Shown: positions 10,472-23,663, numbered from the stretch's first letter. The stretch: 64,000 nt of DNA from Calonectria ilicicola (GCA_020809705.1 CP085832.1:2790001-2854000); one strand, 5' to 3'. Notes: generated from the sequence alone by a model not told the origin. Program-made: numbers and translations.

Positions 10472-13400
10472 ATGTCCCTCGACCAGTTCCCTCTGGATGC
10501 GGTCCATCTCGTGTCGCATATGCCACCGCCAGATCCCAGGCCTCTATCTCCTCTTCCCTCAGACGATGGCCATTCCAGTAATGCCAGCCGGCCCGCCTCG
10601 AGTCAGGATCCTTACTACACCAACGACGGTTCGTTTTGTTTGATCGCGCGGGTTGCCGCTCTTGCTGATCGTGATAGACATTGCTGCCCTACATGCTGTC
10701 GTCGTCGCTGCTCAGCACATTCTCGACTCCACCCCTGAACCGAAGCCGCTTCCCGCCGCCGCTCTTTTTAACGCTTACGATACTATCCTTCCCAACTATG
10801 GCATTGATCCCGATACCGACCATCATCTCTCTGCCTTTATCTTCCGTATAGGGGGCGAAGGAGGAAATGGAAGTCTCATTGACAAATTCCAAGCAATCCT
10901 TGGCCGGATGGGTATTGTCCTTGAATTCGGAGACAACACTACTGATTCATCTCGGCCGTCCTATCCAGCATCATCACCTCGCGTTTCGTTTGAGCGACAG
11001 GAACAAGGCAGTCCGAAACAATCTTCCTACCGTATTCCAGACGATGAGATCGAACGACGCCAGTCGTCTCCTCCATCCATTATTGGTTTTCCCAATACCG
11101 ATCACAGGAACTACGAATCTTTCCATATTGATCCCGACGAAGACGAAATTCGTGTCAAAGCCCAACGTGCAGCTCTGTCCACAATTTTAGGCCGTTGGCG
11201 TTCACAGGCTCTGGAAAAGAAGCAACGGCCACAACTGGATCGAATTGAGGAAATACCTCAAGAGACCACAAATACTGCACTCCAGCCAAACCAGGTTAAT
11301 ATAAATCCCAGTCAACTCGAGGAGGCCCGGCCTAGCACCAGAGAAGGGCAAACTGATAGCAGGCGAGAGAATGGACTTGAGCATCAGGTTGGAGGGGGAG
11401 AAACCATCGCCAGCGTCAAATCACATCAAGATTCCTTGAGATCTCTACTGGACCCTCCCCATTTGATAAATACCAACATTCAAAGCTTAGCAGGTGATCA
11501 ACCCCAAAGCAATAACACCCCCACAGCATCGCGGCCAGAGGCAACAATCACTCACGGGGATGGTTCTTTGAACCACAGGTTGGCCCAGATTCACAACCCA
11601 GAGAGCCTGCACACAACATCCCTTCGGGTTCAAGAAGTGGTTTCATCGGGAGAGGATATGGAGGTGGTCGCAGTTATAGATCCCGAGGAAGGTGTAACAG
11701 AACGGCTATCCAAGTCACCTGAGCAGCAAGTAGACAAAAGGCGACCAACCACCCCAGTTCAGTGTCCAAAGGAACCAAGTATGGCCGAGCTGCAACTGGT
11801 ACATCAAAGGGTGATGAGACAAGCCGAACGAGCCCGTGAGCTTTATCTTGCCAGCAAGGTTTTCAATCATTGGGCAGATCGCACTGCGCGCCGCCTTGAA
11901 CGCGACGCAGTTGCAAGACGCCACATGATCCGTTTCCGCTACTTTCGAGCTTGGACTCATGCGCCAGTCTCAAGAGAACAGACCATTGATCACATGAGGT
12001 CTGCCTTAGTGGTCAAGAAGTGGCAACGCATCGCAGCCCAGGACGAAAATCTTGGTCGTATTGCCAAAGAAATTGCTACAAGATATCGCTTCAAAACAAT
12101 TCACCGAATTTTAAACCAATGGTCTTGCCAACGCCTTCAGCATGTGAGCCGAGACATATTGGCCTCCCGGAGCAGGCACAGAGCGCTTTCGAACTGGAGA
12201 TTTAAATCATCAGCAGACCAACACCTTTTCGAAGCAATTGAGTCACGATCAAAACTTGAACGAGAACAAGATGTTTTGGTGAAGTGGAGAAACCACGCCA
12301 ACAAACAGGCAGTACAAGCCTACACTTCACAACGCATTGCAATTATTCAACAAACATTTGATCACATACGAAACTGGTGGGATCAGACAGAAATCGAGCG
12401 TCGTGGGATTGCATTTCGACAGCGCTGGCTGATTAAGAAAGCACGCTGCGCTTTCGATTATTGGAATCTGCAGGCTAGAGCCCAGGCTTTCATTTGGAGG
12501 CGAGAATATGTCTCTGTAACTCGAATTTTTGATAAATGGTGCCACCATGCCAAAAAGATGAGGCAATTACAGTGTGATGCCCAACACTGTTATGAGAGAC
12601 GAGCTAAGTCAATATTTTTACAATATGTTCGCAGTCAGGACGCCCAATTGTTACAGTTGACACGCTTGGAGAGCCGAGCCTGTCTTTACATTCGAGGCAC
12701 TTTGATGTTGAAAGTATTCGACAAGGGAATAAAACAACGAAAAGACCGAGACAAAGAGCATGTGAAGCGGTATTTGATGGCGCGATTCACCCAAGTATCA
12801 TCCGCACGGAAGAAGCGCAATTTCTTCGCTGCTCTGAACAGATGGGCTGAGTGCGCGGCCAGAAATAGTATGCTAGCCCAGCAATCGTTGGATCTGAAAA
12901 CAAGAAATGAAGCCCGGCAACAGCTTGGGTTCTTGCAGTTGTGGAACAAGCAGGCAGAACTGGATCAGGGAGCGTTGGACGAAGCCCGTTTACAACATGG
13001 ACAAGGCCTACTGGAAGTCTGGAAAGATCACACCACCTACCTCGAGGAGCGAGATATAGAGGCTTGGCAACTTTGGGCGAGTGAACGGCAACGGAATTGT
13101 CTCAAGGAATGGTCAATCGCTTCATTACAGCAGAGCGGACAAGCACACACTGCTTCAGAAGTACGTAAAAAGCATGATCGCCAGAAACGAAATCGGTATG
13201 TGCAGCAGTGGAGACAGCTTGGCGATAGACTCAAGCCAGATGTTGGGACGGAGTCTCTCCGGGCATCGGCAATTTATCGAGGTAGTTGGAGAGCGCTCTC
13301 TGGAAGAAGGTCCGTCATCAGACGCAATGACAAGGTCCCCGACTACCCAGCTAGCGCTGTCGAGACTCCAACCCGATGGACTGGGCAGCCAACAGCAGTA

Positions 13401-14003
13401 TCCAGCATTTTGCCTGCAAGCTCAATGGCGCCCGTGAGGGAGGCGGATGAGGACGGTGCATCTTCAACCACGGCTGAAGACGTTGGGATAGTCACATCTC
13501 CTTCCAAAAAGGCTCAAGACCGGAGAGCTAATCGCTTTTTCTTAATGTCTTCTACAACACCGCGAGCCCCTGTGCCCTTATATCTAGAGCGGGGATTTCG
13601 GGAGAGCGATGATGATTTTGAGCTGGATGAAAATGACAATGTTGGCCGATCAAGTCAACATCGTATGCCGGTCGGGTCAATGCAGAGAACAGCTGGGATC
13701 CCAATACCACCCGAATCGATTAAACCCGAAACTTATGAACGCCTACCATCACTCTCACGAGCTCCCGCTCCAGTAAAATCGGCTGGGTCACGGGCGATAG
13801 ATGAGAGGTCGTTGGGAATACAGCCGAACAACCAATCTCTTGCTCGAGCTGTAGCCAGTAGATCTGTAGGCACAAAACCATCTGGCCTTCGCTATGGCGT
13901 CAACCAATCTTCGAGAGCCGTACCTTCGGCCAGGTCTGTTCGAATACGATCGCCAAAATCCTTTGCCATCACGACCCCAAGGCCGACAGAAGCTCCTCGA
14001 TAG
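10472..14003 (+). CDS. sfi1: Sfi1-like spindle pole body/centrosome protein with centrin-binding repeats
   Basis: Spliced CDS join(10472..10628,10678..14003), 1160 residues. Sfi1 forms long single helices that bind centrin (Cdc31) and act in spindle pole body duplication. After a Pro/Ser-rich N-terminus, residues about 450-895 carry many Sfi1-type repeats with a hydrophobic residue and Trp spaced by charged helix, e.g. FNHWADR, FRYFRAWTH, ALSNWRFK, LVKWRNHANK, FDYWNLQ, FDKWCHH, LNRWAECA, LQLWNKQ, VQQWRQLGDR. The C-terminal 250 residues are low-complexity, rich in Ser/Pro/Arg. The single intron near the N-terminus (10629..10677) joins NDD to IAALHAVVVAAQHILDS in frame. Function follows from the repeat family; overall sequence conservation of Sfi1 is low, so identity rests on the repeats. 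Confidence 0.88.
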
Positions 14004-14786
14004 GGGCAACCACGATCACTTAATCATAATGCTGTAAATTCATGAGTCACGCAAGTTGGAGCACTAATTTACTCGAAAAAAATACGACGAGGATGTCAAA
14101 GAAGCTTCGTTTTTGAAGCAATCAGCATAGGCGGGTTCGAGTGCACTATCTGGTCTGGCTGGTGCTGGACGATTGGTTTCTTGTACACATACACACATAT
14201 ATATATACCCTTGTTGTTGAATAGTCTTGTGGCAAGGAGCTAAAGGCGTTCCGAATGGTCAATTTGACAACTAGGCCTCTTGAACAAAGCCAACGCGTAT
14301 GAATACTGAATGAAGAATTAATGACCATTTATATCCCAACCCAATGACTGCATGTGATTGATCAGTACCGCAATTTGGATATGCATGCTGAATTTTAGCA
14401 TCATCGTTGAGCAGAAAATAATCAGATTTGGTGGCTCAAACCCAGCAGTCTCTAGTGATCAGTTATGTGTGGCGCATTTCGCATTAGCTAGCCGGCAGGG
14501 CACCTTAAATGAGCATTACATCACCAGGAGGGGGCTGCCGGAACTGGATGTCCCTAAAAGTTGCGTGCTATCTTATCAGTCAGTCACCCTTAGAGGGACT
14601 GGTGGAGGGGTAAAAAAAAGAAGGCCCAACTCCTCTTCGTCCCTCCCCTCAACAGACCATCATACTTGCCAAGGACACCGCTTCGACCGTGCCAATTTAT
14701 TCCACCAGTCTCTGTCCAAATAGTATACCAGGATTTTTTCGTCTCAGCTCGGTCCTTCGCCGGCCTTCTAAGGCTAATCCCCAGCC
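14004..14786. other. Intergenic region sfi1 / cia1
   Basis: 780 bp without a supported gene. A short alternating tract (ACACATACACACATATATATATA) lies at about 14187-14210. The segment 14620-14780 is C/T-rich and is presumably the cia1 promoter and leader. Confidence 0.55.
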
Positions 14787-16139
14787 ATGGCGCCGAACTC
14801 GGCCCCTCCTCCGTCCTCCGAACCTGTCGCTCCAACCTCATCCGCGCGCCTCGTCGCTCTCCCGCTCTTCAAGCCAGACCTCCACGAACGTGCCTGGGCC
14901 TCGGTCCCTCACCCGTCCCTTCCCCTCCTCGCCACTGCTCACTCCAAGAGCGTCACCGTCTTCTCCCTCTCCTCCTCGTCCGCCCACAGCACCCTCACTG
15001 GCGGCCACACCCGTTCCGTCCGCTCTGTCGCCTGGAAACCCGGCTTGCCCGCGCACAAGCTCTGCCTCGTCACCGGCAGCTTTGACTCCACTGCTGGAAT
15101 ATGGCGATGGGATGGCGATGTCGCTTCTGCAGGCGCGACCGCCGAAGAGCCTCTCGAGGTTGAGGTGACGGCTCGACAGGTACGAAAGACAAACCCAGAC
15201 GATAGCGACAACGACGTCAACTCCAACTCAGCCGACAAGGACTGGGAGTTTACGCTTGTTCTCGAAGGCCATGATTCCGAAATCAAGTCATGCGCCTTCT
15301 CTCCCTCGGGAACTTACCTGGCCACATGCTCGCGCGACAAGTCTGTATGGATCTGGGAGGACATTGGGGCCTCCGAGGCTGATGACGAGTGGGAGACAAT
15401 TGCTGTCCTGAACGAGCACGAGGGAGACGTCAAAGCTGTCGCATGGTGCCCAGATGTCACTGGTCGCAATGCCCGCCGCAGCTACGGCGCCGATGTCCTC
15501 GCAAGCGCTAGCTACGACAATACGATCCGTATCTGGCGCGAAGATGGTGACGCCGAGTGGGTATGTGTCTCTGTACTTGAGGGCCACGAGGGCACTGTCT
15601 GGGGACTACAATGGGAGGCCCGTCCCCGCGCTGGCGACCGCTTTCCTCGACTGATTAGCTTCTCTGCTGACGGCACTATCCGCGTGTGGGCGCTCGTTGA
15701 GGAAGACGCTGACGCCGGAGACGATGGGTCAGGAGGGAGCTCAAGAAGCGCCCTGGGCGGCATCCCCAACACTATGCGGAGGTCGCTTCGGGAGGAGTGG
15801 GCATGCACTGCCACGCTTCCCAAAGTCCACAATCGCGATATCTATTCCGTTGCCTGGAGCGCTGACTCCGGACTAGTAGCTAGCACAGGTAGCGATGGCA
15901 TCATAGGGCTGTATAAGGAGGACGAAGACGTGGAGAGAAACAAAAATGAAGAGGGCCAGTCATCAAGATGGAGTCTACTCACCACTCAATCAAACGCTCA
16001 CGGTCCCTACGAAGTCAACCACGTCACGTGGTGCAAAAGATATGACTCTGCCTCTAATCGCCGAGGCGAGGAAGAAATGCTTGTTACGACGGGAGACGAC
16101 GGTACAGTGCAGCCTTGGCAGGTCGATGTCCCCAAGTAG
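14787..16139 (+). CDS. cia1: Cytosolic iron-sulfur protein assembly protein 1 (WD40)
   Basis: Intronless CDS of 450 residues. Cia1 is a seven-bladed WD40 propeller of the cytosolic Fe-S targeting complex, passing clusters to cytosolic and nuclear apoproteins. Repeats are visible through the protein: GGHTRSVRSVAWKP, LEGHDSEIKSCAFSPSG, LATCSRDKSVWIWE, LNEHEGDVKAVAWCPD, LASASYDNTIRIWRED, LEGHEGTVWGLQWE, SFSADGTIRVWA, NRDIYSVAWS, and a last blade ending VTTGDDGTVQPWQVD. The HDSEIKS and CSRDKSVWIWE blades are typical of Cia1 rather than of other WD40 proteins. Low-complexity insertions occur around residues 125-150 and 305-330. It converges on the 2-oxoglutarate dehydrogenase gene. Confidence 0.9.
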   Translation: MAPNSAPPPSSEPVAPTSSARLVALPLFKPDLHERAWASVPHPSLPLLATAHSKSVTVFSLSSSSAHSTLTGGHTRSVRSVAWKPGLPAHKLCLVTGSFDSTAGIWRWDGDVASAGATAEEPLEVEVTARQVRKTNPDDSDNDVNSNSADKDWEFTLVLEGHDSEIKSCAFSPSGTYLATCSRDKSVWIWEDIGASEADDEWETIAVLNEHEGDVKAVAWCPDVTGRNARRSYGADVLASASYDNTIRIWREDGDAEWVCVSVLEGHEGTVWGLQWEARPRAGDRFPRLISFSADGTIRVWALVEEDADAGDDGSGGSSRSALGGIPNTMRRSLREEWACTATLPKVHNRDIYSVAWSADSGLVASTGSDGIIGLYKEDEDVERNKNEEGQSSRWSLLTTQSNAHGPYEVNHVTWCKRYDSASNRRGEEEMLVTTGDDGTVQPWQVDVPK

Positions 16140-16565
16140 CACACTTAATTGATTCATACAATTAAATAAAAGGTAAAACAATAGATCTCATTGGAGACTT
16201 CAACTTCACATCATAGTGATTACGTTCCCATTGTGCAAGGCTGTATATAACAAACAAGATGAAATTCGTATTCACAAATAAAATAAAATCATGCTTTCCT
16301 CCGTGCGCCCAATGCTGATGCGACAGGCACAAATAGGTTATCCTTTCGTCTAGGAGGGTATGATACAAAATGGGTTATACATGAAGGGCCAATCCCTCCT
16401 TTCACACCATCTAAGCTTGCGTTGCATCCCCCCGAAACGAGCGTTGATGCTGCTGTCATGCGTTTGATGCCAGTTTCATGCTTTCCAAAAGGCCATTCAG
16501 GCCCCACGTCTAACACGTCTACAGTTCCAATCACGAATTCCGTTCTTTTCTTTTCCTTCCTCTTT
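16140..16565. other. Convergent intergenic region cia1 / kgd1
   Basis: About 430 bp of A/T-rich 3' UTR sequence between two convergent stop codons. No gene supported. Confidence 0.6.
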
Positions 16566-19500
16566 TTACTCGCCCTTGAGCTTGTCCTGTTTCACGGTGA
16601 AAGCCATCTCAAGAAGCTCCTGCTCTTCCTTGGTGTGCACATGCTTTAGACCAGTGGCAACGGATGCGCTGGGGTTGCGGCCAGCGTACATGACGTGCTT
16701 GCGGTGGTGGTGCTCAGTCTGGTTCAGGAGGGTCTCAATGCGAGGCTGGGTGAAGCTCCAGGCACCAGCGTTGAGAGGCTCCTCTTGCGCCCAGACAATG
16801 GTCTTGGCGTTAGGGTACATGTCGAGGTTCTCCTTGAGTTGCTGCCAAGGGAAAGGGTTGAGCTGCTCAATACGAGTGAAAGCAACGTTGTCGATGTTAT
16901 TATCGGCACGGTACTTGTGAAGGGCAGCCCAAACTTGGCCAGTGCAGAGAATAACTCGGTCAATGTCTTCGGGGGCCTTGATAGCACCTGTCTGGTGCTC
17001 AGGGTCAGGGATGATCCATTGGAAACCAGCGTCGGGACCGGTGAAGTCCTCAATGTCGGAGCGTGCCAGGGGGTGGCGGAGGAGAGACTTAGAGAAGAAG
17101 ATGACAAGAGCTACAAAGTCTAAAATTAGCGTTCATGAGCTCAGGACAGGGTTAATACGCCAACTTACGCTTTCGGAACTGGCGGTGCATCTGTCGTCGC
17201 AGAGCGTGGAACAAGTTAGCAGGAGTGGTCATGTAAGCAATTTGCATATTGCAATCCTGGTGTTGGCGGAGAAGCTTCTCGCCAGAGGGGAATTCACGAG
17301 GATCCTCGTTGCTGAGCTGGAGGTAACGCTCTAGGCGACCGGAGGAGTGCTCAGGACCTTGACCATCGTAGCCATGTGGGAGAGACATGACAAGACCAGT
17401 TCTCTGCATCCACTTCACCTCACCAGAGGCGATGAACTGGTCAATGATGCACTGAGCATTGTTGGCGAAATCGCCGAACTGGGCTTCCCACATAACGAGG
17501 GCATTGGGAGACGACAGAGAGTAACCATACTCAAAACCAAGAGCGCCATACTCGCTCAGAGAAGAGTTGGAAATAACAAACTTGCCCTGGTCCTTGCTCA
17601 GGTTCTGGATAGGCGTGTAAATTTCCTCTGTCTCCTGGTCATGAAAGACGGCGTGACGCTGAGAAAAGGTACCACGTTCGACATCTTGACCGGAAACACG
17701 AACGTGGTAACCCTCAATAGCAAGTGAACCGAAAGCCAGTGCTTCGGCAGTGGGCATATCGATATTCTTTCCCTCGATGACCGACTTAGTACGGTTGGCT
17801 AGGATACGCTTCAGGTTGCGGTGGAGAGCAAAACCCTCAGGGGCACTGCCAACGACCTCGCCAATGTGTTCCAGAGTCTTGCCATCAACGCGGGTCTCAT
17901 TCTGGTCCAGGACCTCAGTGGCCAGCTCCTTAGGGGACTTGAAGCCATTCCAGGCTGAAGTGGTCCACTCTTTAGAAGTAGGGGTATACTCTTTGGACTT
18001 GGTGAAGCTCTCTTCGAGCATTCCCCATACCCACTGCTTGTGCTCCTCAACATCTTCCTTCGTGAAGGTACCATCCTCGAGGAGCTTGTTGACGTAAATG
18101 TCGATCTGGGGATTCTTTGACTGAATGCGCTTGTACATTAGAGGCTGAGTGAAAGAGGGCTGGTCAGTCTCATTGTGACCGTATTTTCGGTAGCAGTTGA
18201 TATCAATTACAACATCGTGCTGGAACTCAGCACGCCAGTCAGCAGCAAGCTGGCAAACAAAGTTAACAGCTTCAACATCATCGGCGTTGACGTGGAAAAC
18301 AGGGGCATCAATTGACTTGGCGATATCCGTGCAGTACGAAGTAGACCGGGAGAATCGAGGATCGGTAGTGAAGCCAATCTGGTTGTTCACAACAAGGTGA
18401 ATGGTACCACCAGTGGAGAATGCGGGGAGAGAGTGGAATCCAAGACACTCATAAACAATACCTTGGCCGGCAATAGCAGCATCACCGTGGAGCAAGACGC
18501 TCATGGCGGTGCGGTGAGTCTTCTCATCGTTGTTGTAGTGCTGAATGGCGCGAGTCTTGCCAAGGACAACGGGGTCCTCGGCCTCGAGATGGGAGGGGTT
18601 GGCAACGAGTGAGAGCTGAACGCGTTTGCCAGAGGGAGTGGGACGCTCAAAGTTCATACCCAAATGATACTTGACGTCACCAGAGCCCTCATCCTCGGCA
18701 CCGCTGGTACCTGCAAACTCGCTGAAAATCGACTCATTGGGCTTGCGGACGACGTTACTGAGAACGTTCAGACGGCCACGATGAGGCATACCAATGACAA
18801 TGTCCTTAACTCCGTAGTCGACACTGCGATCAATGAGTGCCTTCATGCCAGGAACAAGGGTTTCGCAACCCTCGAGACCGAAACGCTTGTCATTGGGGTA
18901 CTTAGTCGCAAGGAAAGATTCAAAACTAGAGCTCCAAATGAGACGGTCAAGAATTCGGCGCTTCTCGTCGATGGAGTACTTGAAGGGCTGGGGAACTTCA
19001 AGGCGCTCACGAAGCCAGTCGCACTTCTCACGGTCAGGGATGTGGATAAACTCAACACCAAAAGAACCACAGTAGATCTTCTCGCAAGCATCGACAATTT
19101 CGCGGAGTGTCATCTTCTCACGGCCTTCACGCTTGAATCGAGGCAGGATTCCGGGTCCGAGGCTGTATTCAGTATCAAGATCCTTCTCCGTGAACTGGTA
19201 GTATTCAAGTGTAAGTTCCTTAGGCCTGGTGTCCTTGGAGTTTCGGATATTGAGAGGGTCGATGTTGGCGGTGTGGTGACCACGAGCCTGGTAAGCGCGA
19301 ACCAGCAGTTGGACCTTGAGATGGTTGGTGACATCAGAGCCATCCTCCATGGCGAGGCCACCAGAGAGACGAGGGACGCCACCAGTCATGTTGGGGACCA
19401 GGTTTGGAGGGGGCTGAAAGGCTTGAGAGACAGGCATTTCACCACTCTCCATATTCTTGAAGTAGACTTGCCAAGAGACGTGGACGCTCTCGGGGTCTTG

Positions 19501-19755
19501 CTTCCATTGCATGTACATCTCGTCAATGTAGTTGGCGGTGCTGCCGGAGAGGAAGTTGTCACTGGGATCGGGGGGAGACTGAGTAGCACTGGTGGCATAA
19601 GTGCGACGGGCGGCGAGGGCCAGAGGGCGACGAGCGGAGGCGAGCTTCCATGACGAAGTCTTAGCCGTGGTGGTCGAGATGAAGGCGGAAGATGAGGCGC
19701 ATCGAGCGCCACGGACGAGCTGGGAGCTCGCTCGGCAGAGGGAATTCCTCAACAT
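16566..19755 (-). CDS. kgd1: 2-oxoglutarate dehydrogenase E1 component, mitochondrial
   Basis: Spliced CDS complement(join(16566..17110,17169..19755)), 1043 residues. E1 is the thiamine-diphosphate-dependent decarboxylase of the 2-oxoglutarate dehydrogenase complex in the TCA cycle. The N-terminus ([19 protein letters not shown]) is a mitochondrial presequence type: Arg/Ser-rich and without acidic residues. The E1 motifs include [16 protein letters not shown] near the mature start, the ThDP region [10 protein letters not shown] ... NNQIGFTT around residues 417-455, [15 protein letters not shown], and near the end [11 protein letters not shown]. The one 58-nt intron (17111..17168) has GTAAGT and TAG ends and joins MHRQFRK to [17 protein letters not shown]. 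It is divergent from tfb1. Confidence 0.96.
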
Positions 19756-21670
19756 GGTGATGATTTATGGCCAAGTATAACGGAGACCGCAATAGCCAAA
19801 AGGAGAAGGAAGGTCTAGGCGAAGAGACGGAAGGGAAGCATCCCCTGGCAAGCTTGAGCTGGGACACGAGGCAAAGGAACGGCGGAGTAAGTCGTTCAGA
19901 TGGGAATTGAGTCAAGTCACTAAGCCAAACAAGTGAACAAGACAATTGTTTTGGAGGAGGGAGGTGTAAGAAGAGAAGTACGGGAGTGACGGGACACGGG
20001 GACACGAGGGAGGAAGAAAATACTCTCGGAGGTCATGGAGGTCGGAGGTAGGTTGGCAGTACGTAGTGGGAGTACATACTGTACGTAGCTTTGATGTCCG
20101 TCAGGGCCTGTTTTACTGGGGAAAATGACCATGACGGTGCCCTGCAGCCCCGGGAAAACCGGTTCTGATCACAATGGGCGACGCCTATTGGGTAGGCGAC
20201 GCCGTAGCGCGGTGCGGCCACTGAAAAAAAGTGTTTTCCAATCAGTCATCCAGCGACAAGTGGACGCCCAACTTGGTCATGGGCTGCGGAGATCCTGTAA
20301 CACCCCTGCCCGCAGTGCAGAGAAAAAAAGCAGTGGACGGTGATGCCAGGTGCTGGACAAAAGTTGCGTAAAAGCAGTGCGGGTGCCTAGCTCAGCACGG
20401 TGCGGACGAGCCACTCACCGTGCTGTGTTGGAGTGCTCTGCGTTGCCATTGGCTACTTGTCCCAGTCACGGTGTCAGGTCCAGCCATCATGAGGACCCAT
20501 TTGGGGTCAACTGGGCCTTTTCGAGGTCAGCTTTACCGAGGATCGCAGTCCGTGTCGACGAGTTCGCGCACTGTGACCGCCGCCCCTCGTTCCGCGTGCA
20601 GACAGCCATAGCCGTCGCTGTCAGGAGCTGTCGAAGCTCAGCTGGCTCGTCGCTAACACTAAACTGGCAGTCCATTCGGGGGTATGGTTCCGTTCAGAAT
20701 CCCTCTTTGATTATAGCTCGGGAAGTCTCGACAGTACAGCTTTGCTGCAAGAGTTGACAGTACTGTTTAACGCGAGAAAAGCAATCTTTCTTTGCGGGTA
20801 TACCTTCAGTCTCGGGGCAGTGGAAGCACACCTCGCACGGTCAAGGCATAGCCGGGGGCATACAGGAACGGGGTGCTGAGATTGCGGAGAAGGTGGTGAT
20901 GCATGGTGGAATAGCCGGCGCCACACACAGAACCACCAGGGTAACTTGAGTAGCAACAACACCAAGCCTCGAGCAAAGACCTCAGCAAGGTTACTAATGC
21001 GGAAATATGTGGATCATCTATAACCACAACGGAAGGCATTACGAAGGTTCCGAGAATTCGACGGCTTCTTGGAGCCTTCGGTAAATACTGACAGCCACAT
21101 ATCAGCTTCGGGGATATACATCCGAAAAGCCACATATTGTCCAAAAAAAGACACTGGGAGGCTCTGATGCGTGCAGGTGGACCGAGGGCTTGTCTTCCCT
21201 GCCCTGGGTACGTACCTTTGTTAAGCTCCCCACTCTCAACTTCAAGCCCCACTTTATTGCAGGAAGGCAGAAAGCTCCCGTTGTCTGCATAGAAACAGAT
21301 GAATTACTTCGACAACATCACAACTTCAAGCAAGGCAACCCAGTTCAGGGCTCAGTTTTCACATTCCTGCGACACGGCTAAACTATCGCGAGTCTTCCGT
21401 CGTCATTTACGAGTGGCGGAGATCTCTCTACCGCACCCCCCTAAACCGCATCATTCATTATCCCCAGTCACCTCCCCGTAAATTCACAGGCTTGCCAACC
21501 CAACAGACCAAGCCATATCCACAAGGTCCAATCCTGCCTAATTCATTATCGCCCTCATTGTAGTTTGTGCGAAATCCAAACACGTGCCGGGGCATGAGAT
21601 TTTATCTCCGTCACGAGTAGAGGCATTCCCCGGCTCTCCTCACAACAGCACTGCAAACGCTCCACGCACC
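19756..21670. promoter_or_regulatory. Divergent promoter region kgd1 / tfb1
   Basis: At 1.9 kb this is a long gene-free gap. Frames up to 148 codons exist (20350-20757 +, 20806-21252 -), but they have no recognisable similarity, so I do not call genes. A direct repeat of GGCGACGCC occurs at 20177 and 20194. C/T-rich stretches at 21420-21480 precede the tfb1 start. A lineage-specific or noncoding transcript cannot be excluded. Confidence 0.45.
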
Positions 21671-23663
21671 ATGGCTATTCCAGCGGGTCGGACCCTCTTC
21701 AAGAAGAAGGATGGCATTTTAACGCTCACCAGTGATCATCAGTTCGTCACATGGACTCCAAACAGCGGTGGGCCTCCCACCGTGTCGTTATCTGTTGTCA
21801 ACATCACCAGTAAGCAAAGCGTGTCATCAACTCATCCCAGTACTTACATCGTCATCTTCAGACCTTCAACAGACCCCTGACACTGCCGCTAAGGTGATGC
21901 TTAAGATATTCGAAAAGGCTCCTGATTCTCCTGAACCCGTTACTTATCTCTTTCACTTCAACACGGCAGAGGCCAAAGCCGAGGCCAGGGCGGTCAAGGA
22001 TCTATTGTCTCGCTTGCTCACCGAGGCTCGCAGCACCGATGCCGCCGTACCCAAACCTTCAGCACCCGGCTCGGGAGGCTCATCGACTCCAAATACTAAT
22101 GGAGGTTCTGGGAGCGCCTCAGCATCGATGGCGTTTGCCAGCGCCGTCAACTCCAACCCGTCCCTACGCTGGTTCGACGACGCCCAGCTCAAAAATGATA
22201 TCGAGCTGCAGCAATCCCTGATGAAGAAAGACACTAGCTTGCATCAAACATATGTCGAAGCAATGCAAACAAAGCCTGATTCTATCTCGGGGGCCGCTTT
22301 TAATTCGCAATTCTGGTCTACTCGAACTAACCTCCTTCGTGCACATGCCATTGAGATCAATCAGAAGAAGGGTGCATACAACGTTCTCTCGACGGTGAAA
22401 CCCCGAACTGTCGATGGTGAGCTCAAGCTCAACATCAGCGTCGAACAAGTTCAAATGATATTTTCTCAGCACCCTTTGGTCAAACGTATCTACAATGAGA
22501 ACGTCCCCAAACTCTCCGAGGCTCAATTCTGGTCGCGCTTTTTCCTCAGCAGACTCTCTAAGAAGTTACGAGGTGAACGCGTTAATGAAAATGATGCTAC
22601 TGATCCTATATTTGACAAGTACGATGCCAGTGAAAATACACAGGTAATCCAGAGCAAGATTATGGCCCAGCAAGTCCCTCACATCATCGATATTGAGGCC
22701 AACGAAGAGAACCAAGGTGGATTCAAGAGCGGAAACGCCAAGGACATCGAGATGCGGCCACGAGCCAATATCCCCATTGTAAAAACCCTCAACAGTCTGA
22801 GTGAAAAGATTATGGCCAATGTTGCTCCTTCTGATTCCAACGCCGAGGATGCGGATGGAACATATGATACATATAACCAACTCGCCCTTCGAGACCTCAG
22901 GGGCGATGCCAAGGAACATCGCATCATGCTAAATATCAAGGAACAAAACAAATTCTTCTCTAAGAGAGATTCCGCCCCTTCTAAGAATGCTCTTGTATTT
23001 GCCAAGCAAAAGCCAGGCGATGTTCTATTCGAGATACAAGGAGACCTTGAGACACTGGAAACCGATTCCACTGGTGGAATCGACTTGCACGCTGGTATTG
23101 GCTTCAACGACGAAAGCGATAGTGATGAAGAGACACCTAAGCGGTCCCATGTTGGCTCGCGTGCAGCCCTCACTGCTGCCGACAAAGACGTTATGAAAGG
23201 CGTTCGCCAGCAGCGTGCACAAAAGTATAGCCACGAATCAGAGGCTAGTACCCCAATGGGTCTCTCGGCGGATCTCACGAACAAATGTAGTCTCACTCAT
23301 GCCACAACCATCGAATTTCTCCATCAGTTCTGGAATGCCTTTCTCTCAGGCGACCCAGATCGTGCTGCTGAGTTGCAGTACCTAGCTGAATCTCTCAAGC
23401 GCTCAACCGACCGCATAACTGTTGTCGCTGATGAGGCAGAGAAAGATCGTGAGGAGTTCATAACCACTCGTAAAAAGGAGATCCGTGACCACTATCAGCG
23501 CACTGGTAAAAAGATTAGATGGAAAGCGGAAAATGTCGGTGGTGGTCGCGCTGCTGTCATGCGCCTCATGCAGCCTACACTCGATGCGTTGGAAAAAGCC
23601 CAGGCCGATTACCAACGGGCTTTGGCTGCAGAAAATATTCAAGCTTCCACGGAAGCAGCATAG
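21671..23663 (+). CDS. tfb1: TFIIH core subunit Tfb1 (p62 homologue)
   Basis: Spliced CDS join(21671..21809,21862..23663), 646 residues. Tfb1 is a core subunit of TFIIH in RNA polymerase II transcription initiation and nucleotide-excision repair, binding activators and repair factors through its PH domain. The N-terminal region (about residues 1-105) resembles the p62/Tfb1 PH-like domain (FKKKDGILTLTSDHQFVTWTP, NLQQTPDTAAKVMLKIFEK). Two BSD-type segments follow: about 150-215 (GAAFNSQFWSTRTNLLRAHA) and 235-290 (QVQMIFSQHPLVKRIY, LSEAQFWSRFFLS). The C-terminal helical part includes STDRITVVADEAEKDREEF. The intron restores VNITNLQQTPD. Length fits the family. Confidence 0.93.

Noticed and set aside
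14131..14142. GGGTTCGAGTGC resembling a tRNA B box
   Set aside because: The flanking sequence has no A box and no stem that could form an acceptor arm.
18664..19653. Long ORF (329 codons) on the + strand opposite 2-oxoglutarate dehydrogenase
   Set aside because: It is an antisense shadow of the kgd1 coding exon, with no recognisable protein features. Such frames are expected opposite codon-biased genes.
20350..21252. ORFs of 135 (+) and 148 (-) codons in the kgd1/tfb1 gap
   Set aside because: No similarity, no leader-like start region and no convincing splice structure. Kept as intergenic.
22679..23296. 205-codon minus-strand ORF inside tfb1
   Set aside because: Antisense shadow of a well-supported exon; Ser/Arg/Leu-rich with no domain.
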